From Reticulitermes lucifugus (lineage: Eukaryota; Arthropoda; Insecta; Blattodea; Rhinotermitidae), in NCBI GenBank assembly GCA_026260175.1, contig JAKCWW010000006.1:1534-65533 (forward strand): a stretch of DNA of 64,000 nt, read 5' to 3'. The translations under genes and the position numbers were made by a program. The notes under the pieces are model-generated. The model did no database searches and was not told the DNA's origin. It saw only the letters and a program-made list of their open reading frames with translations. Shown here in pieces: positions 36,515-47,230 of this stretch. Position 1 is the first letter of the stretch. Each line of letters opens with the position of its first letter.

Positions 36515-36675
36515 GGGAGGTATGGCTCTACTCATTCCTAACATCGGTAGTATATGGTGATGAGTGGTCAGCGTAACTCTTCAGCCGCTTTATATTCGCG
36601 GAAAATGCCCCACATAGCCTTTAGATAGGCCTATTAGTCTAGGTGTCCCCCGGAGCTGGTCTGAATGCTTCGGAA
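36515..36675 (-). mobile_element. SINE family A-like fragment, minus strand
   Basis: On the plus strand it reads gaggtatggctctactcatt, then agccgctttatattcgcgg, then gagctggtctgaatgc. That is the reverse complement of the family's 3' end, middle and body. It is an old copy. Confidence 0.55.
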
Positions 36676-36718
36676 TAAAAAAAACGGCCTTTTGCACCTG
36701 CCGTGAACGGAAAGACAG

Positions 36719-36980
36719 TTACAAAATTATTTGTAATTAACATCGACACAGCTAATTTTGTTATATTATATAAATATGCGGCTACATGTTTCAACTATTA
36801 CGGTCATTCTCAGGGTGTTTAAATACATAAATACCAAAATTACAATTGCAATAATTTTGGGTTTTATGTATTTAAACGCCCTGAGAATGACCGTAATGGT
36901 TGAAACATGCAGCTACATATTTATATAATATAATATAATAAAATTAGTTATTTCGATGATAATTAATAATTTTTTTGTAA
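36719..36980. mobile_element. Foldback element with degenerate hammerhead-like arms
   Basis: The core arms at 36734-36846 and 36858-36965 are inverted copies with scattered differences, extending outward through ttacaaaa-type sequence. Each arm contains CTGAGAA, a GACC/GGTT-type stem and TTGAAACATG facing outward (minus at 36781-36815, plus at 36889-36915). The first core box has lost its CUGANGA form. No ORF. Confidence 0.6.
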
Positions 36981-37458
36981 TTTACGCAACACAACGGATG
37001 TCCAAGACAAAAAACCGCAAGACATTTGTTCTGTCACCCACCAGTATCCCAATCAGCTTACCGACTTGAGCTGTCCCGGCTCCTTTCTAGCGATTGTAGA
37101 CAAATTGATTTTCGAATTTCGTATTCAAGCATTTGTTATGATTTATTGATAGCGCTGACTTTTGGGGTTTCCGAAATGTGTGATAGCGGGCGGTGTTGGC
37201 GACGCTTCGAAGAAACTTTCTGCGTTCATATTCAGTGTCGAAGAATGTGGGAAGGAGGGTACAGGTCTAATAGGCAGGCGACCCCTCAGAAACGGAGCAG
37301 AACTAGCCCCTTCTCCCCATACCTCGAGTCTGAGATTTTGATGAAATCTTTATCTACCTACTTACTTCCATTCTGAAAATGCAGGCATTACATCCTCCGA
37401 AATTTCGGCAAAGGTGCCTACTTTATAGGTGCAAATACCCCAAAACAGAATCAGTATT

Positions 37459-37745
37459 TTTTTTTTATTTATTGAAGGGCCCCCACAGCAGATGCTACGG
37501 ACGCACCGCAGCCTTGAAGGCTTATTGTGCAACGCTGTGATGAAGATGATGATGTTTTCTGCCTTTCTATTTTAATGGAGCACCGGTGCAATAAAATTGA
37601 CAGGGGAAAACGGAAGTACTCGGAGAAAAACTTGTCGCAGTGCCACTTTGTCCACCACAAATCCCACATGGACCGACCCGGGATCGAACCCAGGCCTCCG
37701 TGGTGAGAGGCCGGCGACTAACCGCTTGAGCCATGGCACGGCCCT
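37459..37745 (-). mobile_element. SINE family B (tRNA-headed), 10-bp TSD
   Basis: On the minus strand the head reads as a tRNA-like A box (TGGCTCAAGCGGTTAG) and B box (GGGTTCGATCCCGG), then a roughly 200-bp body, then an A-rich tail. Perfect direct repeats aatcagtatt at 37449-37458 and 37746-37755 define both ends. It is a separate family from A. Confidence 0.88.
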
Positions 37746-38779
37746 AATCAGTATTAAATATTGAACTTACAATTATATCTTTAAGGGGGCAGAATAATTG
37801 ACAGTATATAAAAATAATAACACTATGCTTATGCTTACATTCATGTCGCACACTCCTGAGAAAAGTGACGCAAGTGAAAACTGTAATATTTTACAGGAAT
37901 TTATGAAGACGTTTGGAGCACCGCGCATTAAAATATGTATGTTTGTGTCTGTATTCACACTAGTAGAGACTTGGAAAATTCTGCATGGAGGCACTTTCTG
38001 TCCAAAGGGTCGATAAAACAAAAAATGTAAAAGATTTGACCTGTGCCACTCTTACCGCGAAGATGCAATATAGTTACGTAACATAAGTGGTAGAGATAAG
38101 AGGTGTTTTGTGTTCGTAATGTTATCCCGAATTTTATCGTTTTCAGTTTCCGTAAAAATGACCACAAGGCAGGTCATGAATTTGGTTATTCAATTCCGAT
38201 GGCTGTTACTGCATTTCTGTCCGCTATCAAAAATCAGAACATAAAAGCACCTGTATGTTACATAACAACTATACATGGGCAGTTGTAGTTAGATTGTCAC
38301 ACATAAAATTTTGCTTATAGTGACTTCTTGTCTGTCTGCTTGTCTAACTGTCCGTCCTTCTACCCTTGCTAATAACTTTTGACCCACTCCAAAGATTATA
38401 TTGCAATTCGATATGAACTTAGACTGCGGAGGCTATCCCATTTTTTTCGTATAATTAATTTTTTACCCTCAGTAATAACAACATATTGACCTTTCGAAAT
38501 TCTGAGATGGGAAAATTTAGGTCCATTAAATCTAAAAGCAGATATGAAATAAAATATTAGTTCAGGGAATTTCTTTGTAGAATATAAAATGACAAGTTGA
38601 CTGCAAGACACGTAAAAAAGCCAGACAACCATTGCAAATATTAATATTGAAATTTGGTACAAATTGAAAGAAATTATCTTTATGGTATATATTCCAAGCA
38701 AGAGGACTTTTCATCCTTGTTGTCTGAAAACTTTACAAAAACGTATGTGAAAAGCAATCTTATATTTAACCTTGATTTC

Positions 38780-38978
38780 AGGCTTCCGCCGCGATGTTGA
38801 TGTAATCTGTGGTCTTTTGGGTAATTACACGGCGTCGTGTGGTAATTATTTACAGACGTTTCGGGACAACGTGTCGGTCCCATCTTCATGGGTCAAGATT
38901 CCGTCTCGGAATCTTGACCCATGAAGATGGGATTACCCAATTACCCAATTACCCAATTACCCAAAAGACCACGGATTA
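38780..38978. repeat. Foldback repeat with a perfect 25-bp hairpin and ATTACCCA tandem units
   Basis: cccatcttcatgggtcaaga begins a 25-base arm (38879-38903) that pairs perfectly with 38907-38931 across the loop TCT. The right side then carries several attaccca units and aaaagaccac, which pairs with gtggtctttt at 38809. It belongs to the same family as 48935-49122, including cgccgcgatgttgatg at 38788. Confidence 0.7.
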
Positions 38979-39199
38979 AATCTTATATTTATGTTGATAC
39001 TTTTTGGTGTATGATCTAAGTTCTTCATGGATCTTATTATTCGCAACATACCTTTGTAAAAACAAAATTTAATGTAATTCAACGCTTACTGTTCCTTGAA
39101 AACACAGAAACACATAAATCTCTTCACCAAGAGTTTACTGTGTCTGTTCCTTCAGTTTGAAAAGCCATAACACTTTTAGCAATGTATATTTTCCATTAA

Positions 39200-39389
39200 C
39201 CCTTTGAGACGTGAAATTAAACCTTCATATCCGGCCTCACAGGGAGCACTCCATCTCTGTTTCAAAACTAACCAATTGCTGTTTATTCTGAGCCGCATAT
39301 GAAATACAAATACACCTTGTGGGCACACTGAAGGCTTTGTGAACGTTAAAGCAAACGGCACGTATTCTATAATAACCGTGTATAAAGGG
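39200..39389. mobile_element. Possible piggyBac-type MITE, 190 bp, TTAA flanks
   Basis: Both ends read TTAA then CCCTTT (TTAACCCTTT at 39196 and its complement ending at 39393). TTAA duplication with CCC-starting termini is the hallmark of piggyBac elements. Beyond the first six bases the inverted repeat is weak and there is no ORF, so this rests mainly on the two ends. Confidence 0.45.
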
Positions 39390-40814
39390 TTAAATGATTT
39401 ACCTTGCTTCTACAACTTCAGTGTGTTAGATTTGTGTGTTGTCATCCTGTTACCAGTACTACCTACGATATTGCTATAAGTCAAGCCACATTTGTTTATG
39501 ATTTGTTGGTGCAATTATTCTCCCTCCACTGAGATATATTTAAGATCTGTTCTGTCCGTTATTGTCTCTCCTAATCGTGCATACATCACTGTAATTGTAC
39601 AGATGTATTTGAGTAGTCTGGCCAGATGGCTCTGGTTACACACGATGTTCATATGAGATGCCTCTGAATTTAAGTGAGGCGCTGGAGATTTATGAAGGGT
39701 TCAGGTAAAGTCACTGACAAGAGTCTTCAAATGTAGGTGTTTCGAAATGATTCATGGGGAATCCAGAAAATGTAGAGACGTTGTTTGGATCCTTGACATT
39801 CCAGTAGGTTAGTGTGGAGATAAGACTAGCCTCATTTATTCTTCCAGTATCTTCACGCGTTCCGTCAGGTGAGACAAAACTGTACTGTGCTTGTGTGAGC
39901 AACACACCATGAAGTCATGAGGGACAGAAGGTATGGTTTCATTATTTATTTTGACACTAGATAGAGGCCAGTGGTCAGCTTCACGCCACGACCATTTTGC
40001 TTCTAGTGAAGGACCCTTTGCACCCGTTTGATAGGAATCTCTTTGCACCGCAGTGTCGGTCCCTGCCTGCGCTGGGAAGCAAATCGCAGTTCCCTGTTAA
40101 ACCCATATCCAGACACTACGTTGCCTGACTTATTCTAGATCATTAACGCGTTTCATGAATTTATACTTACTCAAGTTGTATTTAATTGTTAATATAAAGT
40201 TCCTCCATACGAATTCAATGCTTTACATGTTTCGAAATGTATGCCTGTATTTAAAATATAGGCCTAGGCTTATATTAATTCCTCCACTCGGTTGAAATCA
40301 GCTACCAACATATGATAAACGTTACTGTCTCAGGCTAGAATCTGTTATAATCTGTTACCAACATAACCAAAAATTTTGCTGTTTCCTGGATATAAGGCCG
40401 TGCAGCTTGGTAGGTAAGTACCAACGTTTCAACGAAATGTGATCTCTATATGACGTCACATCACAGAACATTTTCAGAACTGTAGATCTCCAAGACTGGG
40501 AGACCCTTGACAAAGACAGGGTTTAGAATCCCACTTTTGTCAGAACAAAACATCAATGGAGCAGAGTAAACCTATTTTTGAGAAGCTAAGAACAATTTTT
40601 CGGGTGGTCAAGTAACTTCGCCTTTAATGGAACTCGAAAGTACATTACCGTGTTCGCAGTAACCTACCACTGGACACAGTTGTGAGAAAACTAGCCCAGT
40701 CCTCATTCCCACACCTTCTGTCCTTAAGATCCAGTTTAATATTATCTTCCCACTAACGCCTAATTCTGCCGCATAGTTATTCCTTAGAATAGCCTTCAAG
40801 TTATTCTCTTACAA

Positions 40815-41005
40815 TTCTGTGTACAATGTGACGAGGTTACGGGCTGGACGACTGAATGTCCACTTCGTTTCTGGGTCACAGTAAGCATCCTATTGAGTGA
40901 CTGTCGAAAGCCCTTTCACCGCGTCGTGAAGCTGAACACTCACCCGTGTCTAGTGCAGGGTAAGAATGATTGGAGCTATATCTCCACAGAGACAACTTTA
41001 CCTTT
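40815..41005 (+). mobile_element. SINE family A-like fragment, plus strand, degraded
   Basis: The acgggctggacgactgaa block, a ctagtgcagggtaag-like block, tatatctccac and a final actttacctttt match the family order from the head to the tail. The A box is eroded. Confidence 0.5.
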
Positions 41006-41689
41006 TATCTCTTACCATATCCCAATTATCTCAGAAGCCTACAGCCTCTAACAGTCTTTATAAAGATCTAATTATACTGCACGTTAAATAAATGCACTCC
41101 ATACTTTTAAAACGTAGAGAAACTAGTAGAAAGAAATATGACAGCCCATCCCTTAGCTCCTTCATCATCAATAAAATTAGCGTATTTTGGATATTGTTAA
41201 GTTTAGAGGGCTATTTATGATCATGATTGTGACATCTTGACATAACCTTTCTGGTGATAGGATATGAGGTGAGACGGCTTTAATGTCAAGATGGCGTGTT
41301 GTCCAGTCAAGCCGAAATCCACCTTACCAATACACAAGACAAAAAGTAGCCCTACAGCTAAAATGAAATTCGAGTCTCATAAATAACATAACTAGTGACA
41401 CCATTCCGTGTACATTTACTTTTCGTGACTCCCTGAGCTTCATTAATTAATCACAAAACTTTGGAGGTTAATTGGTGTAGTGTTTCACATTATTGATTAA
41501 GAATGTTTTAAGAAAAAATATATATATTTTTTTTTGGTTTTTAAGTTTGCCATCTTGATTTTTGTGTGGTTAAACAAATATGTGGTAAAATGTAAAGGTA
41601 AATTTCTTGCCATGCTTAAAAAAACGCCATAGTAAGCGGAAATAGAAGTATGATTTTACTTATTTTTGATCTCGAAATGTAATGGAAGT

Positions 41690-41850
41690 GAGTATTCAGT
41701 TTCAGGCCCCGGCCATTTTACTCCCTTCTAAATATCTCTCTACCCATTGGATAGACGGCTGGGTGAGTCCCAGATCCGATCTGACAGTGTGAGGGACAGA
41801 AAGATATGTCGTCCAGTCCGAAATGTAGGCGGTATGTCGACCGAGTTTTA
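41690..41850 (-). mobile_element. SINE family A-like fragment, minus strand, degraded
   Basis: It carries ggccattttactccc, acccattggatagacggctg and gggtgagtcccagatccga, which correspond to the reverse complement of the family's central blocks. Confidence 0.45.
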
Positions 41851-43029
41851 CTAGCCTACCAGTATTTAACAAAATTTCGTGTCGTTGTCTCTGCCCTTTA
41901 TTGGATTTATTACTTTTGATTAGAGCGAAAGTCTGTTCAGCGTTGTGGCCTAGGCGGATACAAGTACCAGAACATCTTCCCTCCTTCCGAAAACCTTCAG
42001 ATCACCGCATCTTGACTCACTGAACCATCCGAAGAATTCGACAAGCTTCATGGAAATGAACTTCTGTTTTAATTCTGTGTCACTTTGCAAGTCGATTAGT
42101 TCTAGTTGATCACTTGACTTTACAACACAAATGGGAGGTTACTGTGTGAATGGCACTTTCTATTTCTCTGAAATCCTGGAAAATGTAACAGACTCCTCCA
42201 TGCAGCTTACGAGGAACATCAGTGTGCATATGGGTTGCAGTGGAGTATCGGTTAAACGGCGTTATTACCCACGCACATTGCTTGAAATGTTTTTAATATG
42301 AAACAAATTAGTCTTCATACTGCAAGCACAACAGCCCCAAAATCTGCGGACGCCGATTGCGGTCCGCGGATCGTAGTTCGCCCATACCTCTCGTAAATTA
42401 ATATCAAGGATTACACAGAATTAATTGCAAGGAATCGCGAACATCATCACAAACACCATTAATGTCATCGTCCCTATCATGGTTGCCATTTTAGACACCG
42501 TTATTACCGCTCTTAGTAACTGGGAGAAGTTTTCAAGTTGCTGTACCTGGACAGAACAAGGAAAGACAAGAAATAATCCAGTCGAAAGAGACGATAAGAA
42601 AGGCCCAACCTTTGCCTGCTAGATTCTATAACGACACGGTCGGCTCTGAGCCGGACAAACAGTCATCAGATGATAAAGTAATTGGTAATATGACAACAAA
42701 GTATGATGTACGAGCCTGGCCACAGTTCCGGCAATGTTCCGCACATCCCAGGTGGCAACCACATCTCTCACACACCGCAGTATACGTTGATACTGGAAAA
42801 GGTATTTGCTACTGTGTCGATATTCTCGGACCGGGTAGTAGAGTGACGAGCAGGGGCCACCCAAGTGGCTGCTTTAGAGAAAGAAAGAAGACAAGACCGC
42901 CGCGCGCATTCATCACTGTGACACAGACAGGAATGTCCCCGCTCTGTACCGCAGGGGTTACGTTCAGTTCGCACACACTCATTTCATTCTGTACCATCCT
43001 GCTTTTCATTCAACAAAATTATTATCACG

Positions 43030-43195
43030 CTATTAAGAAAACATAAGCTGGGGTGCACAGCAAGCTGCCTCAAGTGGTGATACTACTGATGTGTATTCAG
43101 GAGGTGCCGGGATCGGATCCCGTCCCAGAAAACGGCTATCTTGAGTTTTTTTGGTTTTACGCAGTCCCTCCAGGCAAACCCAGGGACAGCAGCTA
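43030..43195 (+). mobile_element. tRNA-headed SINE-like fragment (third family)
   Basis: The head agctgcctcaagtggtgat resembles an A box, and gccgggatcggatcccg is a B-box-like segment at the proper spacing. The body contains tttggttttacgcagtccc. The 3' end is not certain. Confidence 0.5.
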
Positions 43196-43307
43196 ACTTA
43201 AATTATACCATGATCCCTTTCTTGCAAATTGTCCATTATTTATTTAAATTCTTTATTCATGACACCAACAAATGCACCTTTTATATACACAAATACAGTC
43301 CTATGTC

Positions 43308-43350
43308 GCTCCTACATGTTTCGGCGTCATTTACGCCATCCTCAGAGAGC
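43308..43350 (-). ncRNA. Hammerhead ribozyme-like motif (intact core, best stem II)
   Basis: On the minus strand: CTGAGGA box, one extra T, stem II GGCGT/ACGCC with loop AAATG, GAAAC box, palindromic ACATGT as a minimal stem III, A at the cleavage position, then GGAGC pairing with GCTCT to make a five-pair stem I with one wobble. All conserved core bases are present. Function is inferred, not shown. Confidence 0.65.
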
Positions 43351-43859
43351 TCCACACCAGTATTTAAAACTTATTCAAATACAACAGATTACAAACGTAA
43401 TTCATATTATATTACAATATTCTTGCAGGTATATTCTTAATCATGTAGGTTCCATAAACTGTTATTAAAGTGGTATAGATATTTTAAAATACAGCATTAA
43501 AAGAGTAAAAGAATTATATATATATAGATATATTATGGCATTTCCATTAAGTATTTTTAAAAAGTTGTACGTTGCTTTTCTTAGTTCATTCTTTGTAACT
43601 AAACAAACATCTAATTTATCTTCGATCCCTTACGGATCTTGTCCCTGTATGATGTGTAGTGCGTTCCGTGTGACATTCGACACACAAGACCTGAATTACT
43701 GACAGTTTTGTTAAATGAAATAGATACAAACACGAGTCGGGCTATTTCATTTAATATAGTGAGCAGGATACGGACTGAACATCCGAAGTGTGTATTTTAA
43801 GGAAGCTGTAAATTGCTAATGTTGTATAGCATCAGTGATAGATAAATGATCATGGAGAA

Positions 43860-44009
43860 CTGATGGAATGGTACTGACAGGGAAACCCCAATTACCTGGA
43901 GAAAACCCCTACCCAGTCCACTTTTACACCATAAATCTTACATGGATTGGTCTGGGGTCAAACCCTCGCCCCCGCAGTGAGAGGTCGACTAGCCATGGAA
44001 AGGCCTGAC
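43860..44009 (-). mobile_element. SINE family B fragment, minus strand
   Basis: It carries ctggagaaaacccctacc, ccataaatcttacatggat and ggggtcaaaccctcgcc in the same order as the 37459-37745 copy. It is more diverged, with no TSD recognised. Confidence 0.65.
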
Positions 44010-44410
44010 ATCCGTAAAATCGGTGGTTAGATTTTTGGGGAGGGAGCAAAATAGCGCCCAGAGAGGCTGTGGACAGCTACCAATCGCTCCTAGCCGATGG
44101 GTACAATGAGCTTTTTCTCCTGAGGAAAAGCGACCGGACTTTAAGCTAACCACTCTCCATCTAGTGTAGAGGCCAAATACAGTCGAAATCGGTTATAACG
44201 TCGTGAAAGAAACTGAATATTTTGTGTCGTTACAAACGAGCGTAGTTATAACCGAGGAGTATAATGTTATGGCTAACAGTGACGAAATAATTGGTACCAC
44301 AATATCTGACTGTATAAGCGAGGTGTCGTATAAACCGATGTCGTTATAACCGGGTTCGACTGTATGTGCGGAGCTATACCTCTTCTCTTTGTATGTGTCT
44401 TCGTTGGCTG
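44010..44410 (+). mobile_element. SINE family A copy interrupted by a MITE
   Basis: Family blocks (tagccgatgggtacaatgag, gaaaagcgaccgga, accactctccatctagtg) run up to 44177 and resume at 44365 with gcggagctatacctcttctc. The 183-bp pogo-like MITE at 44180-44362 splits them, so the MITE is the younger insertion. Confidence 0.65.
44180..44362. mobile_element. Pogo/Tigger-like MITE, 183 bp, TA target duplication
   Basis: The left end CAGTCGAAATCGGTTATAACG and the reverse complement of the right end CAGTCGAACCCGGTTATAACG agree at all but two bases. TA dinucleotides flank both ends. Termini starting CAGT(C) beside TA are usual for the pogo branch of Tc1/mariner. No coding sequence is present, so it depends on an outside transposase. 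Confidence 0.85.
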
Positions 44411-45831
44411 ATACTTCACAAAGAATAGGCACAGTTTTATTCGTAGACACAATGGCGTAGTAAATTTGTTTACTAAATATCCGACAGAGGACACTGTAGT
44501 GCATACCATGCTACAAAGTTATACTTGTCTGCTGATACAAACAAGTTAAAAGGAAAGTAACAGTGAGTACACTCATACCGTGAGGAAGGAGGCAGCAAGG
44601 TTCTCTGAAACATTGCTAAAATTCTACCAGATAGAGGTAAAGTTGTCCCTGTGCATGCCATGAAGAGGTATGGGAGAGTACGGGCGTAACTCACTTCACT
44701 CTTAACTTCAACACTTTTCTTATTTTGGAAGTATAGGGAAAAATTCCCACTTGGTTAGACCCCATTGTTGGAAATGCTCTAATAGTCTACTCTTGTCTTT
44801 TAGCGTTAAAATCTCCTTGCCTTCGTTGAATAACTTTAATCTTCGTAGCGCACTCATACTTTGTTGAATGCAGTGGCTTAGGTTGGTTTTTTTTATGCCC
44901 GAGGCGAGCAGTAACAATGGGCGCCCCTAACAGAAATTAAAGACTTTTGAAAAATCACAATAATTTATTGAATTTACTTATATTTGCTTCAATAATTTAA
45001 AATCTGTTGAGCGCAGAAAATCAAATTTTTATTTAGATGAAATATTTATATTGCTGCCTCTTGGAATCTGTTAACCGGTGCGACCGCCTGGGTTTGGACC
45101 TTGGTTTGCCATCGTCTGTTTTTGTCGGTTCATACAGTAGTTTTTCTAAAATTGGTGGTAAATGGAGGGGCAATGTTTCACAAATACACCTGCAAAGCTT
45201 TCACCATTACCTTGACTACTCTATTTTAACAGAGTAAAAACACCTTTTACCAGACTAGATTTAGCGTGCCGTGGTGTCATTCAGCTTCAAATAATATTTT
45301 TATTGAATATTTTTCAGAATACGATACGCATAAATTCTCAGTCAATGAACACGTACTATACATTTACGTAAGTGTAAGGCCTGCATAAATAAATGCATGG
45401 TAAAATTAAAAAAAATAATATCACCTTAAATCTGATAGCTTATAGTTCATGGGCTCTTTATGAAACATTTTGTGACTGCAGAAAAAAGTATCACAAAATT
45501 AAAACCCATGAGTAAGACTACTCATTTTTAACTTATTTTGTGAAATGTGTCCCTTTCGACTTTCAATATAATTTCTTCGACGTTCTGTATAAGAAAATTC
45601 TTGATGCAGATGTGTATTCCATTTAATTATCAAATAAAATAATCAGAATTTATTTAAAGACCTCTCATTATATGGCACTGGGTTTGCTTTAAAATAGGAC
45701 GTTTTCTCAGCAGTCATTGTGGCACTATTTATTGAAAATAAAACCTAATAAAAAGGTTGCCTCTGCTGTCTCGATGTTCAAAATACCTTTCATGAAAATT
45801 TTTTGGGCATTAGGTACCCTCAAACCTAGGG

Positions 45832-45855
45832 TCGCGACCGAAATATCGGTCGCGA
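45832..45855. repeat. GC-rich 10-bp perfect hairpin, hAT-end-like
   Basis: tcgcgaccga and tcggtcgcga pair around aata, inside ctagggtcgcgaccgaaata and followed by tcatgggtcatgat. Blocks of gggtcgcgaccc type are common just inside hAT ends, but I could not find the partner end or an 8-bp duplication. Confidence 0.5.
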
Positions 45856-46914
45856 AAGCTTTCTCATGGGTCATGATCCCAAAAATAATCATCCTGCAGC
45901 GTTCTCTTTTCAAAATGTTAATTTCATTCGCAGAAAAACAGAACTGAAAAAATTCGGGCAATTGGGTCTAAATTTTATCTAAATCCTTTAAAATGTTGTG
46001 CTATAAATCTCCATCAATATGCTGGGTTGCTGAGTAGGCACTGGTATTACTTTGTAACTAGAGACCACAATCATTTACGATTTTCGATCGTGGAAAATAA
46101 AAAGAAGTCTAAGAATAAAGAAACTACCCTAAACTGTAATAGTGGCTTTTCCGGCAATTGAAAGGTATTTCGTTTCATAAAAAAAAACCTACCTGACAGT
46201 TCAGTTAGAAGAATGCATTTTTTGTACTTCCTCACTATCCACATCACGTAACAAAGATGAATTTTTCACTTAAGGACAATCCTGATTTCACGCATTGTGA
46301 TTTATATACTTTGCCACCCTTAACTACTCGAAATCACTCTTCTTGGTTTAATCCTATAATGCCGAAGAAAGAAACAATTTTATAGGAGCACTTTAGAGAC
46401 ACATTCAAAAATGAATTAAGTAAGAATACAAGTAACCTAAATCCATTGCTGTGTTAATCGCTATCGATATTTCAGAAGAACTACCGTCTGTGTCTTCGCG
46501 TATAATTGTTTATACGACCCTCTGCAGGCATCAAAATTAGTCCTATACAGACCTTACATGATAATCATTTTCACACCTACATGCTCCAAAGCCTGACAAG
46601 AGCCATAGTCATGACTTCACAAACACTAGAAACGACTGTCAGAATTTCTCTGCATTGGAACTAAGAAAGTTAACAGCAAGTTTCAAGCGGCCTGGTGTAG
46701 CGATAAAGCTGTGTAATAATGGACAACACAGAATTTTTCTGATTCTTAATGTACGCAAATTCCATCAGCAGAGGGATGCTTTAGAGTGGTCTCTCACATA
46801 ACGCCATTCTTTAGTCATAAATGTGGTGAACCTCTTTTAAGACAACGGATCTTCCCTCATACCAATTAACCTGCAACAAGGGTTCGTGTTAACAACAAGC
46901 GGAAACAGCAAAGG

Positions 46915-47230
46915 CTCCTTCACGGATGCAGTTTACAGAGGTTTCTCCTTGCATTTATCCCACAGTCTTACGAACCTTTACACCGCAATTACAGGTGTAA
47001 CATTAAGTACTTCCTTGTGACAGCTACCAGGGTTCCTACGGACAGGAGTGCCGTTGTATAAATCCTTGTAACAGCTACGTGGTCCCTAATACAGGAATTG
47101 CAGAAGTAACCTTACGTATTCCGATGGGCCTTTCCACTCCAATTACAAAAGTAAAACTGCGTAATTCGTTGTGACAGCCCATGGGTTTCTGCAACGTAAC
47201 TGCGACAATAGCATTATCAAAATTCTTAGT
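46915..47230. repeat. Diverged tandem repeat, units about 50-60 bp
   Basis: Recurring blocks of the form caattacagaagtaacatta, cgtaattccttgtgacagc and tgggttcc occur about five times in order, with many differences. Confidence 0.45.

Larger units (their letters stand above)
39394..43029. other. No gene seen; SINE relics and a possible hAT end
   Basis: Near 42342-42392 the sequence ctgcggacgccgattgcggt and ccgcggatcgtagttcgccc looks like the inner part of a hAT terminus, but no partner end was found. Other open frames are unrecognised. Confidence 0.5.

Noticed and set aside
42330-42392. Complete hAT element
   Set aside because: Only one end-like block is visible; the other end was not found.
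42612-43046. 144-codon plus-strand frame as a gene
   Set aside because: No domain, competing frames of similar length on the other strand, and a SINE at its end.
44870-45280. hAT element suggested by gcagtggcttagg
   Set aside because: No partner inverted end or 8-bp duplication found.
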